Part shown: piece by piece, positions 1 through 9,360 of the stretch
Layout: every line of letters begins with the position of its first letter
How positions within the stretch are numbered: the first letter of the stretch is position 1
Notes under the pieces: generated by a model
The model's input: the letters and a program-made list of their open reading frames with translations, nothing else
The model's database searches: none
Told to the model about the DNA's origin: nothing
Source: Croceibacterium ferulae
GTDB taxonomy: Bacteria > Pseudomonadota > Alphaproteobacteria > Sphingomonadales > Sphingomonadaceae
Assembly: GCF_003660445.1 (NCBI RefSeq)
Contig: NZ_QZVQ01000002.1
Coordinates: 62,001-126,000, forward strand
DNA: 64,000 nt
Reading direction: 5' to 3'
Made by a program: the position numbers and the translations under genes

Positions 1-551
1 AGGACAGCCAGATGGACAAAGGGGAACGCCGCGCCGTCATTCAGCCCCGCTTCGGAAGTCAGGCCGAACCGGACGTCATCCTCGTCGCCGGTCTTGGGCG
101 GGCCGACCTGGATATCCGCCGCCAGGACCGGATCGGTCGGCGCCAGGCTGGCCGCTAGCAGCAGCGCCACTGCCAGAGGCAGACCGAGCATCGCCTGGCC
201 GAGCACAACGATCGCGAGGATGCCGAGCGGCATGGTGATCAGCAGCAGCCGCCAGGTGATCGCCCACCGACGCCAGCCGAACAGGCGATCGATCTTCAGC
301 CCGGCCCCCATCAGGGCGATGATGACGACGAACTCCGTGAAGCGCTCCGTTATCTCGGGATAAAGGATCGGCAGCGGCCGCAAGGTGATCTGCGGCAGCA
401 GAAACACCGCCGCGCCGATCGCGATGCAGATGATCGGCAGCGACAATGGCAGCCGCCTCAGCGCGAGCGGCAGCCATGCGACCAGGGCGATCAGGACGCC
501 GAATCCGGCAAGGACGAGGATGTACGGTTCGGGCGCTATGTCAGGCAGCAT
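1..551 (-). CDS. CPA1-family Na+(K+)/H+ antiporter, N-terminal part (runs off the window)
   Basis: Inner-membrane cation/proton exchanger; the first 183 residues are visible and the rest lies beyond base 1. It is highly hydrophobic with several membrane helices. The membrane-core signature APTDPV (about residues 137-142) is present, followed about 30 residues later by the Asn-Asp pair at 171-172 within EAGLNDGAAFPFV. An ND pair is typical of the electroneutral CPA1 exchangers, whereas CPA2 proteins have DD. The ATG at 549-551 was chosen because it puts the first helix close to the N-terminus; no strong ribosome site is visible. The ion specificity cannot be told. Seen: motifs and hydrophobicity. 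Known: family mechanism. Inferred: direction of transport. Confidence 0.85.
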   Translation of the reverse strand, partial: MLPDIAPEPYILVLAGFGVLIALVAWLPLALRRLPLSLPIICIAIGAAVFLLPQITLRPLPILYPEITERFTEFVVIIALMGAGLKIDRLFGWRRWAITWRLLLITMPLGILAIVVLGQAMLGLPLAVALLLAASLAPTDPVLAADIQVGPPKTGDEDDVRFGLTSEAGLNDGAAFPFVHLAV

Positions 552-665
552 CGTGGTGGAACGAGCGGCGCGCCCTTTCGGAACGGCGAACTGCGAAGAT
601 ATGCTGATCGGCGGATCATGTTTCCGCCGGCACGGTGCAAGGCATGGCGCAGGAGGGCACGCCTG

Positions 666-1358
666 CTACCCGGCGGATGCGCCTGAACAGCTAGAGTCTC
701 CGGCCTTATCCCCACAGCCCGCCCCTCCAGGCGGCACGTGACATCTGAACAGGGTCGCCATCTCGGATGTCAGGAAGCGGTCCATCATCCGGCAAGCGCC
801 CGCTGATCCGGACTCGCCAAGCACGATCTTCCTGCTGGCCAGGCCGACGCCGAACGTCATCATGAGTTGCGCAAGCGAATCGATCGCCGCCCGTTCGATA
901 TCGGCGGGTGCGATCGCGACCAGCGCGGCGGAAAGGCTGCCCATGATCCGGCCGTCCAGTACCCGGTAGCTTTCCGCGATGCGTTCATTGCGCCCCGCTT
1001 CGGCCATGATCTCGGCGACCAGACGGTACTCCTCGGAATCCTCTGGCTGGCTGAAGCGGGCGAGCCACGCCCGGATTGCCGGCAGATCGTTCTGCTGCAC
1101 CGCCACGGCCAGCACATCTTCCTCCAGCCATGCCGCGACATCCATCTCGCAGATGGCGGCGATGATCGCCTCCTTGCTTTCGAAATCGCGGTAGATCTGC
1201 CCGACCTTGATCTCCGACTCGGCGGCGATCTGGGCCACGCCCGTCTGGTGGAAACCCTGCTGGACGAACAGCCGCCGTGCCACGTCAAGCAGGTGGCGCC
1301 GTCGCTGATCCGCGCGGGCGGTGCGGCCCTGCCCTGCCGTTTGCTCTGAACCGATCAC
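666..1358 (-). CDS. TetR/AcrR-family repressor of the adjacent RND efflux operon
   Basis: DNA-binding regulator of 230 aa. The N-terminal helix-turn-helix (about residues 19-65) reads as a TetR domain, ending in the typical IYRDFESKEAIIAAI stretch. The C-terminal half is the ligand-binding and dimerisation region and ends in a Cys/Gly-rich tail. It is divergent from the efflux adaptor gene, and a perfect inverted repeat lies between them, so it most likely represses both itself and the pump, as AcrR and TtgR do. The inducer is unknown. A second TetR gene closes the efflux operon at 7411-8031, so two regulators flank the pump. Confidence 0.88.
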   Translation of the reverse strand: MIGSEQTAGQGRTARADQRRRHLLDVARRLFVQQGFHQTGVAQIAAESEIKVGQIYRDFESKEAIIAAICEMDVAAWLEEDVLAVAVQQNDLPAIRAWLARFSQPEDSEEYRLVAEIMAEAGRNERIAESYRVLDGRIMGSLSAALVAIAPADIERAAIDSLAQLMMTFGVGLASRKIVLGESGSAGACRMMDRFLTSEMATLFRCHVPPGGAGCGDKAGDSSCSGASAG

Positions 1359-1415
1359 CAGTCTCCTTTAGGCTTGCCAAGTTGGCACGTCACGATTAAC
1401 GGCGCAACATTCATG

Positions 1416-1433
1416 TGAGTGAGCGATCACTCA
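1416..1433. promoter_or_regulatory. Probable TetR operator in the divergent tetR/RND intergenic region
   Basis: A perfect inverted repeat, TGAGTGA-gcga-TCACTCA, lies 57 bp from the tetR start and about 150 bp upstream of the adaptor ATG. Its length and symmetry suit a TetR dimer. It is the only such palindrome noticed in this gap. Binding is inferred. Confidence 0.65.
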
Positions 1434-1584
1434 TATCGTTCGAGCTCGCACTGCAAGCAAGCCGAACGTGAGCGGAGAGAATCGTCGTCGAAGGACCGCC
1501 GCACACCCGTGCAGGTGATGTTTCCGACTGTTTGCGAGGGTTCATACCGACCCGCGCGGACAGCAAAGCCAATCGAAGGTGGGA

Positions 1585-2751
1585 ATGAACAGGATTGCTT
1601 CAGTGGCCGGACTGGCCTTGTTCCTCGCGGCGTGCGGCGGTGGCGAACAGCAGCAGGCGCCCGCCGGGCCGCCACAGGTTGGCTACATCACGGTCTCGGC
1701 CCAGCCGGTCACGCTCAGCACCGAACTGCCGGGGCGCACCAGCGCCTACGAGACTTCGGATGTGCGCCCGCAGGTCAACGGCCTGATCCTGGAGCGCCTG
1801 TTCCGCGAAGGCGACATGGTCCGCAAGGGGCAGCCGCTCTACCGGATCGACCCCGCCCCGTACCGGGCGCAGGTGGCCAGTGCGCGTGCCGCCCTGGCCC
1901 GTGCCCGCGCCGGGATCGCCAACAGCGAGGCGTTGGCCCGCCGCTATGGCGAGCTGGTCGACATCAACGCCATTTCCCGCCAGCAGGCGGAGGACGCGAC
2001 CAGCGCCGCGCAGCAGGCCCGCGCCGATGTCGCGGCCCAGCAGGCGGCCCTGCAGGCGGCGGAGATCGATCTGGCGCGCACCACCATCCGTGCGCCGATC
2101 AGCGGCCGTATCGGCCGCTCCACCTACACCACCGGCGCGCTGGTCTCGGCCGCACAGGTGGAGCCGCTCACCACCATTCAGCGGCTGGACCCGATCTTTG
2201 TCGACATTCAGCAATCGAGCGCCGACGTGCTGGACCTGCGCCAGCAGTTGGCGTCGGGCGAACTGAACCGCGAAGGCGGGGCGGCCCAGGTGCAGCTGAA
2301 GCTGGAGAACGACAGCACCTACACGGCCGCGGGCACGCTCAGCTTCACGGACGTGACGGTGGATCCCACCACCGGCAGCCAGATCATCCGGGCGGTGTTC
2401 CCCAACCGGCAGGGCCTGCTGCTGCCGGGCATGTATGTCCGGGCCGAGATGGTGGAAGGCACGCGCACCAATGCGTTGCTCGTGCCGATCCGCGCCGTCT
2501 CGCGCGACGAGCGCGGCGATCCGGTCACCACCGTGGTGGGGCAGGACGGCAAGATCCAGCTGCGCAAGCTGACCGCCCCGCGCACCGTGGGGCAGAACTG
2601 GCTGGTCACCGCCGGGCTGAAGGCCGGGGATCGCGTCATCGTGGAAGGGGGGCAGAACCTGCAGCCCGGAACAGTGGTGAAGGCAGTGCCGTATCGTGCA
2701 CCGGCGCAGCAGGCGGCCCAGCCTGCCGCCGCAACCCCGCAGGCGGACTGA
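1585..2751 (+). CDS. RND efflux periplasmic adaptor (membrane fusion protein)
   Basis: Lipid-anchored periplasmic adaptor of 388 aa joining the inner-membrane pump to the outer-membrane channel. It has a lipoprotein signal with lipobox LAAC (Cys17). A biotinyl-lipoyl-like half follows, then an Ala/Arg/Gln-rich alpha-helical hairpin (about 95-165), the second lipoyl half (motif IRAPISGRIG), and beta-barrel and membrane-proximal domains. It matches AcrA/MexA in length and order. ATG 1585 is preceded by GAAGG at 1575-1579; a GTG two codons earlier is less well placed. It is first in an operon, 6 bp before the pump gene, and is probably controlled by the divergent TetR gene. Confidence 0.93.
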   Translation: MNRIASVAGLALFLAACGGGEQQQAPAGPPQVGYITVSAQPVTLSTELPGRTSAYETSDVRPQVNGLILERLFREGDMVRKGQPLYRIDPAPYRAQVASARAALARARAGIANSEALARRYGELVDINAISRQQAEDATSAAQQARADVAAQQAALQAAEIDLARTTIRAPISGRIGRSTYTTGALVSAAQVEPLTTIQRLDPIFVDIQQSSADVLDLRQQLASGELNREGGAAQVQLKLENDSTYTAAGTLSFTDVTVDPTTGSQIIRAVFPNRQGLLLPGMYVRAEMVEGTRTNALLVPIRAVSRDERGDPVTTVVGQDGKIQLRKLTAPRTVGQNWLVTAGLKAGDRVIVEGGQNLQPGTVVKAVPYRAPAQQAAQPAAATPQAD

Positions 2752-2757
2752 TCCGCC

Positions 2758-5700
2758 ATGTCACGCTATTTCATCGACCGACCCATCTTCGCATGGGTCA
2801 TCGCCATCGTGCTGATGCTGTTCGGCGTGCTCGCGATCCGCAGCCTGCCGATCTCCCAGTTCCCCACCATCGCGCCGCCCACCGTTACCATCAGCGCCAG
2901 CTATCCCGGCGCCGATGCGACCACGCTGGAACGCACGACCACGCAGATCATCGAGCAGCAGCTGAAAGGCATCGACAATCTGCGCTATTTCTCCGCCTCG
3001 TCCTCCTCGGCCGGGCGGGTCACCATCACGCTGACCTTTGAACAGGGCACCAACCCCGACATCGCGCAGGTGCAGGTGCAGAACAAGCTGCAGGCAGCGA
3101 CATCGCTGCTGCCGCAGGAGGTCCAGCGCCAGGGCATCACCGTTGCCAAGTCTGCCGCCAGCTTCCTGCTGGTCGCCGCGATCTATTCTGAAGATGGCAG
3201 CCATACGGCCAACGACCTGTCCGATTATATCGTGGCGCAGGTGCAGGATCCGGTCAGCCGCGTCACCGGCGTCGGCGAATTGCAGGTGTTCGGCACGCAA
3301 TATGCGATGCGCATCTGGGTCGATCCGCTGAAGCTGCGCAGCTACAACCTGACCATCGCCGATGTGACGGCGGCGGTGCAGGCGCAGAACGCGCAGGTGT
3401 CCGCCGGCCAGATCGGCCAGCTGCCCGCCCCGGTGGAGCAGGAGCTGAACGCCACCGTCTCCGTCCAGACCCGCCTGCAGACGCCAGAGGAATTCGGCAA
3501 TATCCGCCTGCGCAGCACGGAAGGCGGCGCGGTCGTGCGCCTGCGTGACGTGGCCCGTGTGGCCAAGGGTGCGGAAATCTACGGCTTCGACACGCAATAC
3601 AACGGCAAGCCCGCATCCGGCTTCGGCGTGCGACTGGCCACGGGTGCCAACGCGCTCGACACCGTGGACGAAGTGAAGGCGGAGATCGAGCGGATCGCGG
3701 AAGGCTTCCCGCAGGACGTGACGGTCGTCTACCCATACGATTCCACCCCTTTCGTTCGCCTGTCGGTGGAGCAGGTCATCCACACGTTGATCGAGGCGGT
3801 GGTGCTGGTGTTCCTGGTCATGTTCCTGTTCCTGCAGAACTGGCGCGCGACCATCATCCCGACCATCGCGGTTCCGGTGGTGCTGCTAGGTACCTTCGGC
3901 GTCATGTCGATGCTGGGCTATTCCATCAATACGCTGACCCTGTTCGGCATGGTGCTGGCGATCGGCCTGCTCGTCGATGACGCGATCGTGGTGGTGGAGA
4001 ATGTCGAGCGCCTGATCCAGACGGAGCATCTGCCACCGCGGGAAGCGGCACGCAAATCCATGGACGAGATCAGCGGCGCGCTGATCGGCATCGGCATGGT
4101 GCTGTCTGCGGTGTTCCTGCCGATGGCATTCTTTGGCGGGTCCACGGGCGTGATCTATCGCCAGTTCTCCGTCACCATTGTCGCCTCCATGGTGCTGTCG
4201 GTGCTGGTGGCGCTGATCCTGACACCGGCCCTGTGCGCCACGATCCTGAAGCCGCACAAGGCTGACCAGGCCGAAGGCAAGGGCCCGCTGGCGCGCTTCT
4301 TCCGGTGGTTCAACCGTACCTTCGATCGGGGCACGCAGAAGTACGAGCGCGGCGTCGTGCGCACCGCGCGCAGCTGGAAGCGGTCGGGCGTGATCTACCT
4401 GGCGATCGTGGGCGTCATGGCGCTGCTGTTCACGCGCCTTCCGGGCGGCTTCCTGCCGGAAGAGGACCAGGGCTCGATGATAGCGCTGGTCCAGGCGCCG
4501 CCGGGCGCCACCCTGCCCCGCACGCAACGCGCGCTGGACGTGGTGCGTGACCACTTCCTGAAAACAGAGAGCGCCAACGTCGCCAGCGTGTTCACGGTCA
4601 GCGGCTTCTCCTTCGCCGGCCAGGGACAGAATGCGGGCCTTGCCTTCATCCGCCTGAAGGATTGGGAGGAGCGCCCGGGTGCCGAGAACGGCGCGCAGGC
4701 GATCGCCGCCCGTTCGATGGGCACATTCGCCCAATATCGCGACGCCAGCATCTTCGCGCTGGTGCCGCCCGCCGTGCAGGAACTGGGCAACGCCACGGGC
4801 TTCGACATGTGGCTGGTGGACACGGGCGGCGTCGGCCATGACGGGCTGCTTGCCGCACGCAACCAGATGCTCGGCATGGCGGCAGGTGACAGCCGCGTCT
4901 CGCAGGTCCGCCCCCTCAGCCTGGACGATGCCCCGCAGCTGTCGGTCAATATCGACCAGGACAAGGCGGGGGCACTGGGTCTGGACATCAGCGCCATCAA
5001 CCAGACGATCTCGACCGCCTGGGGCGGCGCCTATGTCAACGATTTCCTGGATCGTGGCCGGACCAAGCGGGTCTATATCCAGGCGGACCAGCAATACCGT
5101 TCCTCCCCCGATGCCATCGGCGACTTCTATGTACGGGGCAGCAGCGGCGAGATGGCACCGTTCACTGCGTTCTCCGACCTGTCATGGCAGCAGGCGCCGG
5201 TGATCCTAAGCCGCTACCAGGGCCAGGCGGCCATGCAGTTGCAGGGTGCCCCGGGCGCTGGCCTCAGCACCGGTGCGGCGATGGAGGCGATGGAGGAGAT
5301 GCAGGCCAAGCTGCCACCCGGCACCGCGCTGGAATGGACAGGCCTGTCCTACGAGGAACGGCTGTCGGGCGGCCAGGCACCCGCGCTTTATGCGCTGTCC
5401 CTGCTCATCGTGTTCCTGTGCCTCGCCGCACTGTATGAAAGCTGGTCGGTGCCGATCGCAGTCATGCTGGTGGTGCCCCTGGGTGTGATCGGCGCGGTGC
5501 TGGCTGGCGTGCTGACCGGGCTGAACAACGACATCTACCTGCAGGTGGGCCTGATCACGACCATCGGCGTCTCGGCGAAGAACGCGATCCTGATCGTGGA
5601 GTTCGCGGAAGAACGGGTGCGTGACGGAATGAACGCCTTTGATGCTGCCATCGAAGCGGCCCGGCTGCGTCTCCGGCCGATCCTGATGACCAGCCTGGCG

Positions 5701-5955
5701 TTCGTCTTCGGCGTGCTGCCGCTGGCGCTCTCCACCGGCGCGGGCGCTGGTGGCCAGAACGCCATCGGTGGAGCGGTGGTGGGCGGCATGCTGTCCGCGA
5801 CCGTGCTGGCCATCTTCTTCGTGCCGATGTTCTTCGTGGTCGTCGCCCGGTTGTTCAAGCACGGCCAGACAGACCAGCCCTCCGCCAACAGGGATGTTGA
5901 GCCGGATGCCGGCAACAAATCCTCCGACGGCGGCGTCGCGCCGCAGGGAGCCTGA
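2758..5955 (+). CDS. RND multidrug efflux pump, HAE1 family (AcrB/MexB type)
   Basis: Proton-driven inner-membrane transporter of 1065 aa, the usual HAE1 length. It starts with the conserved cytoplasmic end and first helix ([17 protein letters not shown]). Two large periplasmic loops separate twelve predicted helices. The helix-4 Asp pair for proton relay is present in [14 protein letters not shown] (about residues 407-408), and the helix-10 Lys is in [14 protein letters not shown] (about residue 941), so the pump looks active. It lies between the adaptor and outer-membrane channel genes, 6 bp after the former and effectively adjacent to the latter. Substrates cannot be predicted; HAE1 pumps export drugs, dyes, bile acids or solvents. 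Confidence 0.96.
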   Translation: MSRYFIDRPIFAWVIAIVLMLFGVLAIRSLPISQFPTIAPPTVTISASYPGADATTLERTTTQIIEQQLKGIDNLRYFSASSSSAGRVTITLTFEQGTNPDIAQVQVQNKLQAATSLLPQEVQRQGITVAKSAASFLLVAAIYSEDGSHTANDLSDYIVAQVQDPVSRVTGVGELQVFGTQYAMRIWVDPLKLRSYNLTIADVTAAVQAQNAQVSAGQIGQLPAPVEQELNATVSVQTRLQTPEEFGNIRLRSTEGGAVVRLRDVARVAKGAEIYGFDTQYNGKPASGFGVRLATGANALDTVDEVKAEIERIAEGFPQDVTVVYPYDSTPFVRLSVEQVIHTLIEAVVLVFLVMFLFLQNWRATIIPTIAVPVVLLGTFGVMSMLGYSINTLTLFGMVLAIGLLVDDAIVVVENVERLIQTEHLPPREAARKSMDEISGALIGIGMVLSAVFLPMAFFGGSTGVIYRQFSVTIVASMVLSVLVALILTPALCATILKPHKADQAEGKGPLARFFRWFNRTFDRGTQKYERGVVRTARSWKRSGVIYLAIVGVMALLFTRLPGGFLPEEDQGSMIALVQAPPGATLPRTQRALDVVRDHFLKTESANVASVFTVSGFSFAGQGQNAGLAFIRLKDWEERPGAENGAQAIAARSMGTFAQYRDASIFALVPPAVQELGNATGFDMWLVDTGGVGHDGLLAARNQMLGMAAGDSRVSQVRPLSLDDAPQLSVNIDQDKAGALGLDISAINQTISTAWGGAYVNDFLDRGRTKRVYIQADQQYRSSPDAIGDFYVRGSSGEMAPFTAFSDLSWQQAPVILSRYQGQAAMQLQGAPGAGLSTGAAMEAMEEMQAKLPPGTALEWTGLSYEERLSGGQAPALYALSLLIVFLCLAALYESWSVPIAVMLVVPLGVIGAVLAGVLTGLNNDIYLQVGLITTIGVSAKNAILIVEFAEERVRDGMNAFDAAIEAARLRLRPILMTSLAFVFGVLPLALSTGAGAGGQNAIGGAVVGGMLSATVLAIFFVPMFFVVVARLFKHGQTDQPSANRDVEPDAGNKSSDGGVAPQGA

Positions 5956-5956
5956 T

Positions 5957-7414
5957 GTGAAGACCAGACATTACCTCGCCTGCCTCGTCAGCGCGACAAT
6001 GCTCGCCGGGTGCAATCTCGCACCTGATTACGACCGGCCGGGGGCGGCCGTGCCGGTCTCGCTGCCGGAAGGCGGGATCTACCCCGCCGCAGCGACCGAC
6101 GCGCCCGACATCACTCAGGTCGGCTGGCGGGACTTCTTCCTCGATCCCCGGCTGCGGCAGGTGATCGAGACGGGCCTCGCCAACAATCGCGACCTGCGCA
6201 TTGCCGCCGGCAACGTGCTGCAGGCCCGCGCCCAGCTGCGCGTCCAGCGGTCGGATCTGCTGCCGACGGCGGCGGTGACCGGGTCGGCGACCTATACCAA
6301 CAACGTGATCGGCGCGGCAGGTGCAGGTGCAGGTGCAGGTGCAGGCCCGGGCGCAGGGGCCGGCGTCGGCACCAGCGGCGGATCGGACCTGGAATTCTAT
6401 TCGGTCAATGCCGGCATCTCCGCTTTCGAGCTGGACCTGTTCGGCCGCGTTCGCAACCTCAGCCGCGCGGCGCAGGAACAGGTCTTCGCCAGTGAGGAAG
6501 CGCAGCGATCCACCCGCATCAGCCTGATCGCGGAAACGGCAAATGCGTGGCTGGCCATGGCATCGGACCAGGAACAGCTGCGCATCGCGCGCGAAACGCT
6601 GGACACGTTCCGCCAGACGCTGGACCTGACCAGCGCCCAGTTCCGCATCGGCGTAGGGTCCGAGCTGGAAGTGCAGCAGGCCGAAACCAATTACCAGTCG
6701 GCCCGCAACGACATCGCGACGCTGGAAACCCGCGTGGCGCAGGACCAGAACGCATTGAACCTGCTGGTCGGCACGACCGTGCCTGCGCAGCTCCTGCCCG
6801 ACGGGCTTGGCGCCGGGGACCTCACCCTTGACGCCCTGCCCGCCAACCTGTCCTCCGACATCCTGCTGCGTCGGCCCGACGTGCTGCAGGCCGAACATCA
6901 GCTGATTGCCGAGAACGCCAATATCGGTGCGGCCCGGGCGGCGTTCTTCCCGACCCTCTCGCTCACCGGCACGGTGGGAACGATCGGCACCGCCTTGTCC
7001 AACCTGTTTTCCGGCGGCAGCTTCACCTACTCCGCGGCGCCGGGGATCTCGCTGCCGATCTTCGATGCCGGGCGGCGGCAGGGCAATCTGGATTTCGCAC
7101 GCGCATCGGAACAGGTCGCGGTGGCAACTTACGAGCGGGCGATCCAGACCGCCTTCCGCGAGGTGAGCGATGCACTGGCCCAGCGGGGGCGGATCGGCGA
7201 ACAGCTGGATGCGCAGACCGCCCGGGCCCGTGCCGCGACGGGCGCGGCACGGCTGTCCGATGCCCGGTTCCGGGCGGGCGTGGACTCCTTCCTCGTCACA
7301 CTGGATGCGCAGCGCACCGCCTATGCCGCGGAGCAGCAGCTTGTCACCACACGGCTGACCCGGGCGAGCAACCTGGTCGAACTGTACCGTTCCCTCGGTG
7401 GAGGGCTGAGCTGA
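5957..7414 (+). CDS. NodT-family outer-membrane efflux channel lipoprotein
   Basis: TolC-like outer-membrane factor of 485 aa completing the tripartite pump. The GTG start one base after the pump stop gives a lipoprotein signal with lipobox LAGC (Cys19); the longer in-frame opening upstream only shadows the pump gene. Two OEP repeats follow, with the typical IAETANAWLA and FFPTLSLTGTVG segments. Odd: after the first helix of the barrel region there is a Gly/Ala-rich insert coded by tandem GCAGGT hexamers (6317-6345). The end overlaps the next TetR gene by four bases, implying co-translation. Confidence 0.93.
   Translation: MKTRHYLACLVSATMLAGCNLAPDYDRPGAAVPVSLPEGGIYPAAATDAPDITQVGWRDFFLDPRLRQVIETGLANNRDLRIAAGNVLQARAQLRVQRSDLLPTAAVTGSATYTNNVIGAAGAGAGAGAGPGAGAGVGTSGGSDLEFYSVNAGISAFELDLFGRVRNLSRAAQEQVFASEEAQRSTRISLIAETANAWLAMASDQEQLRIARETLDTFRQTLDLTSAQFRIGVGSELEVQQAETNYQSARNDIATLETRVAQDQNALNLLVGTTVPAQLLPDGLGAGDLTLDALPANLSSDILLRRPDVLQAEHQLIAENANIGAARAAFFPTLSLTGTVGTIGTALSNLFSGGSFTYSAAPGISLPIFDAGRRQGNLDFARASEQVAVATYERAIQTAFREVSDALAQRGRIGEQLDAQTARARAATGAARLSDARFRAGVDSFLVTLDAQRTAYAAEQQLVTTRLTRASNLVELYRSLGGGLS
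6317..6345 (+). repeat. GCAGGT hexanucleotide microsatellite inside the efflux channel gene
   Basis: Almost five head-to-tail copies of GCAGGT, followed by diverged GGCGCA units to about 6361. They encode alternating Ala-Gly pairs near residue 125 of the outer-membrane channel. Because the unit is six bases, copy-number change would lengthen or shorten the loop by two residues without shifting frame. Confidence 0.9.
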
Positions 7415-8031
7415 TCCCGGCCTGCGAGCCATCGACCGACGATCGCCTGAGCCGCCGCCGCGACTGTTTCATCGCTGCGGCGGAGCAGCTGTTCCTGGAA
7501 CAGGGTTTCGAACGCACGGCTCTGGCCGACGTGGTCAAGCGGGCGGGCGGGTCGCTGGCAACGCTCTACAAGCTGTTCGGCAGCAAGTCCGGCCTGCTGG
7601 AAGCGGTCATGCTGGCCCGGGTGGAGCAGCGTGGCGCGCGAATGGTGGAGTTTGCCGCCGCCGCTTCCTACCCCCGGGAGGTCCTCCTGCGGCTGGCCCG
7701 CGATCTGCGGCACAAGTCCGTCGACCCGGCGGAGGTCGCCCTTTCACGGGTCGTGATCGCCTCCAGCATCGAAAATCCCGAATTCGCCTGCCGCTTCTAC
7801 GGCAGGACCATCGTGGAGGCGCGCGGCCAGCTGGAGCGCCTGTTCGTCCGCTGGCGGGAGGAGGGGCAGCCGCTGACAGCGGATCCCGCCCTGCTGGCAG
7901 CCATGTTCCTCGGCATGTTCATCTACGAGGTGCACTCGCAGGCAATCAGCCACGGGACGATTTCCGAAGGCGATGACAGCTGCCTCGAACGCAAGGTCGC
8001 CTTCTTCTGCCAAGCCGCCGGGCTGGGCTGA
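7411..8031 (+). CDS. Second TetR-family regulator of the RND locus, apparent CTG start
   Basis: TetR-type regulator, 206 aa if started at CTG 7411. A canonical helix-turn-helix is visible (AAAEQLFLEQGFERTALADV, then TLYKLFGSKSGLLEAV). No ATG, GTG or TTG lies in frame before GTG 7531, which would remove most of the DNA-binding domain. CTG 7411 sits five bases after a strong ribosome site, GGAGGG (7400-7405), and overlaps the channel stop by CTGA. The C-terminal domain resembles AcrR-C-like ligand domains. It is co-transcribed with the pump, so it may tune it or act elsewhere. Start codon choice is inference; the family is clear. Confidence 0.8.
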   Translation: MIPACEPSTDDRLSRRRDCFIAAAEQLFLEQGFERTALADVVKRAGGSLATLYKLFGSKSGLLEAVMLARVEQRGARMVEFAAAASYPREVLLRLARDLRHKSVDPAEVALSRVVIASSIENPEFACRFYGRTIVEARGQLERLFVRWREEGQPLTADPALLAAMFLGMFIYEVHSQAISHGTISEGDDSCLERKVAFFCQAAGLG

Positions 8032-8228
8032 CGCGGCGGAGAGTCAGTTCGGCATCTGCCGGAAGCAGGCACCAGCTTCAATCTGCGGTTCCCCGTGATC
8101 CGGTGCCGCCTGGGTACCCCTGATGCATGAGGCGCTTCCGCAGGGCGGTAGCTTACGGGACTGGACACTCACGCATCGGTGTAGCAACCGGTCCCAGGCG
8201 CAGACGGATACGCTGGTGGATCGGAAAC

Positions 8229-9095
8229 ATGCTCCTTCGTCTATTGATCGGCCTCAGTCTCTGCCTTGTTTCGGGCGTTGCTCGTGCCGAGTGCCGCCTT
8301 GGTGGCATCGATGCCTGGCCGGAACGGGCATCGGTTCACCTTCCCGCCGGGCACGGCGCCGGGCCCATGCCGCTGGTGATCCTGCTCCATGGCAGCACGG
8401 GCACCGGGGCGCAGATGCTGCGCGACAGCCATCTTGCGGAAACGGCAGACCGGCACGGCTTCGTCGTGGCAGCACCTGACGGCGGTATCGCGGCCGATCG
8501 CGGCTATGTCTGGAACATTCCCGGCGTTCCGACCGTCGCTGGCACCTTGCCGCCAGAAAATGCGCGTGATGATGTGGCTTATCTGACAGGCCTGATCGAC
8601 CGGCTTGTGGATACCGGCTGCGTCGACGGCAAGCGGGTATACGTTACCGGCTTGTCGGGCGGTGGCCGCATGGCCTCCTGGCTTGGCTGCGTCGCGGCAG
8701 AGCGGTTCGCTGCGATCGCGCCGGTGGTCGGCCTGCGTGCCGGACGGCCGCTCGCGTCCGATCCGACACAAGCCGATCCTGCGACATGTCGTCCTGACGC
8801 GCCGCTACCCGTACTGGCCTTCGCCGGCGATGTTGACGGCACCAACCCGATCACTGGCGGCGGCGCGCCGTACTGGCGATATGCCCAAGCTGCGGCCCTG
8901 CAACGCTGGGCAGTGTTGAACGGCTGCTCCGAACCCTATGCTCGCAATCTCAGCGCGACGGTTTACGAGCAAGGCTATGCACGCTGCCGGGGCGACACGA
9001 CCGTTGCGGCGCGTGTGATGCGCGGCGGTCAGCACAGCTGGTCGGTCGTCGACAACGAGGCACTATGGGCGTTCCTGTCACGCCAGCGGCGCTAG
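8229..9095 (+). CDS. Secreted PHB-depolymerase/feruloyl-esterase-like hydrolase (LpqC type)
   Basis: Alpha/beta-hydrolase of 288 aa with a Sec signal peptide (about residues 1-21, ending VARA), so periplasmic or secreted. The oxyanion segment is LVILLHGSTGTG; the nucleophile Ser143 lies in GLSGGGRMA; a His near the C-terminus (GGQHSW) can complete the triad. Six mature Cys residues suggest disulfides. The family contains poly(3-hydroxybutyrate) depolymerases and feruloyl esterases, and the substrate is not decidable here. ATG 8229 was chosen because the upstream in-frame stretch would bury the signal peptide. It stands alone between a TetR and a c-di-GMP gene. Confidence 0.82.
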   Translation: MLLRLLIGLSLCLVSGVARAECRLGGIDAWPERASVHLPAGHGAGPMPLVILLHGSTGTGAQMLRDSHLAETADRHGFVVAAPDGGIAADRGYVWNIPGVPTVAGTLPPENARDDVAYLTGLIDRLVDTGCVDGKRVYVTGLSGGGRMASWLGCVAAERFAAIAPVVGLRAGRPLASDPTQADPATCRPDAPLPVLAFAGDVDGTNPITGGGAPYWRYAQAAALQRWAVLNGCSEPYARNLSATVYEQGYARCRGDTTVAARVMRGGQHSWSVVDNEALWAFLSRQRR

Positions 9096-9360
9096 GCCAA
9101 ACCTCGGCAACACAGGCACCGTCCGAATTCGATCGACACCGGCATCACTGGCATCGCGCTGAGTGCCGCGCAGGGAAAGCAGGCATGTTTTCGATCTGGC
9201 TGACCGCGTCGCTGGGAAACCTTGTACCTCCACAACCGGGCACAGCAAGATCACGAGTTCGACATTCCCGCGTTCGTTGATAGGCCTGTCCCTCACATTT
9301 CTCCCAGCTTCTTGTATCCTTGCCGGGACGCGGAATATGCTAGGCAAGGCATGGGGATAC

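Noticed and set aside
7531-8031. TetR gene starting at GTG 7531
   Set aside because: It would delete most of the helix-turn-helix, which is intact in the same frame upstream, and it has no good ribosome site.
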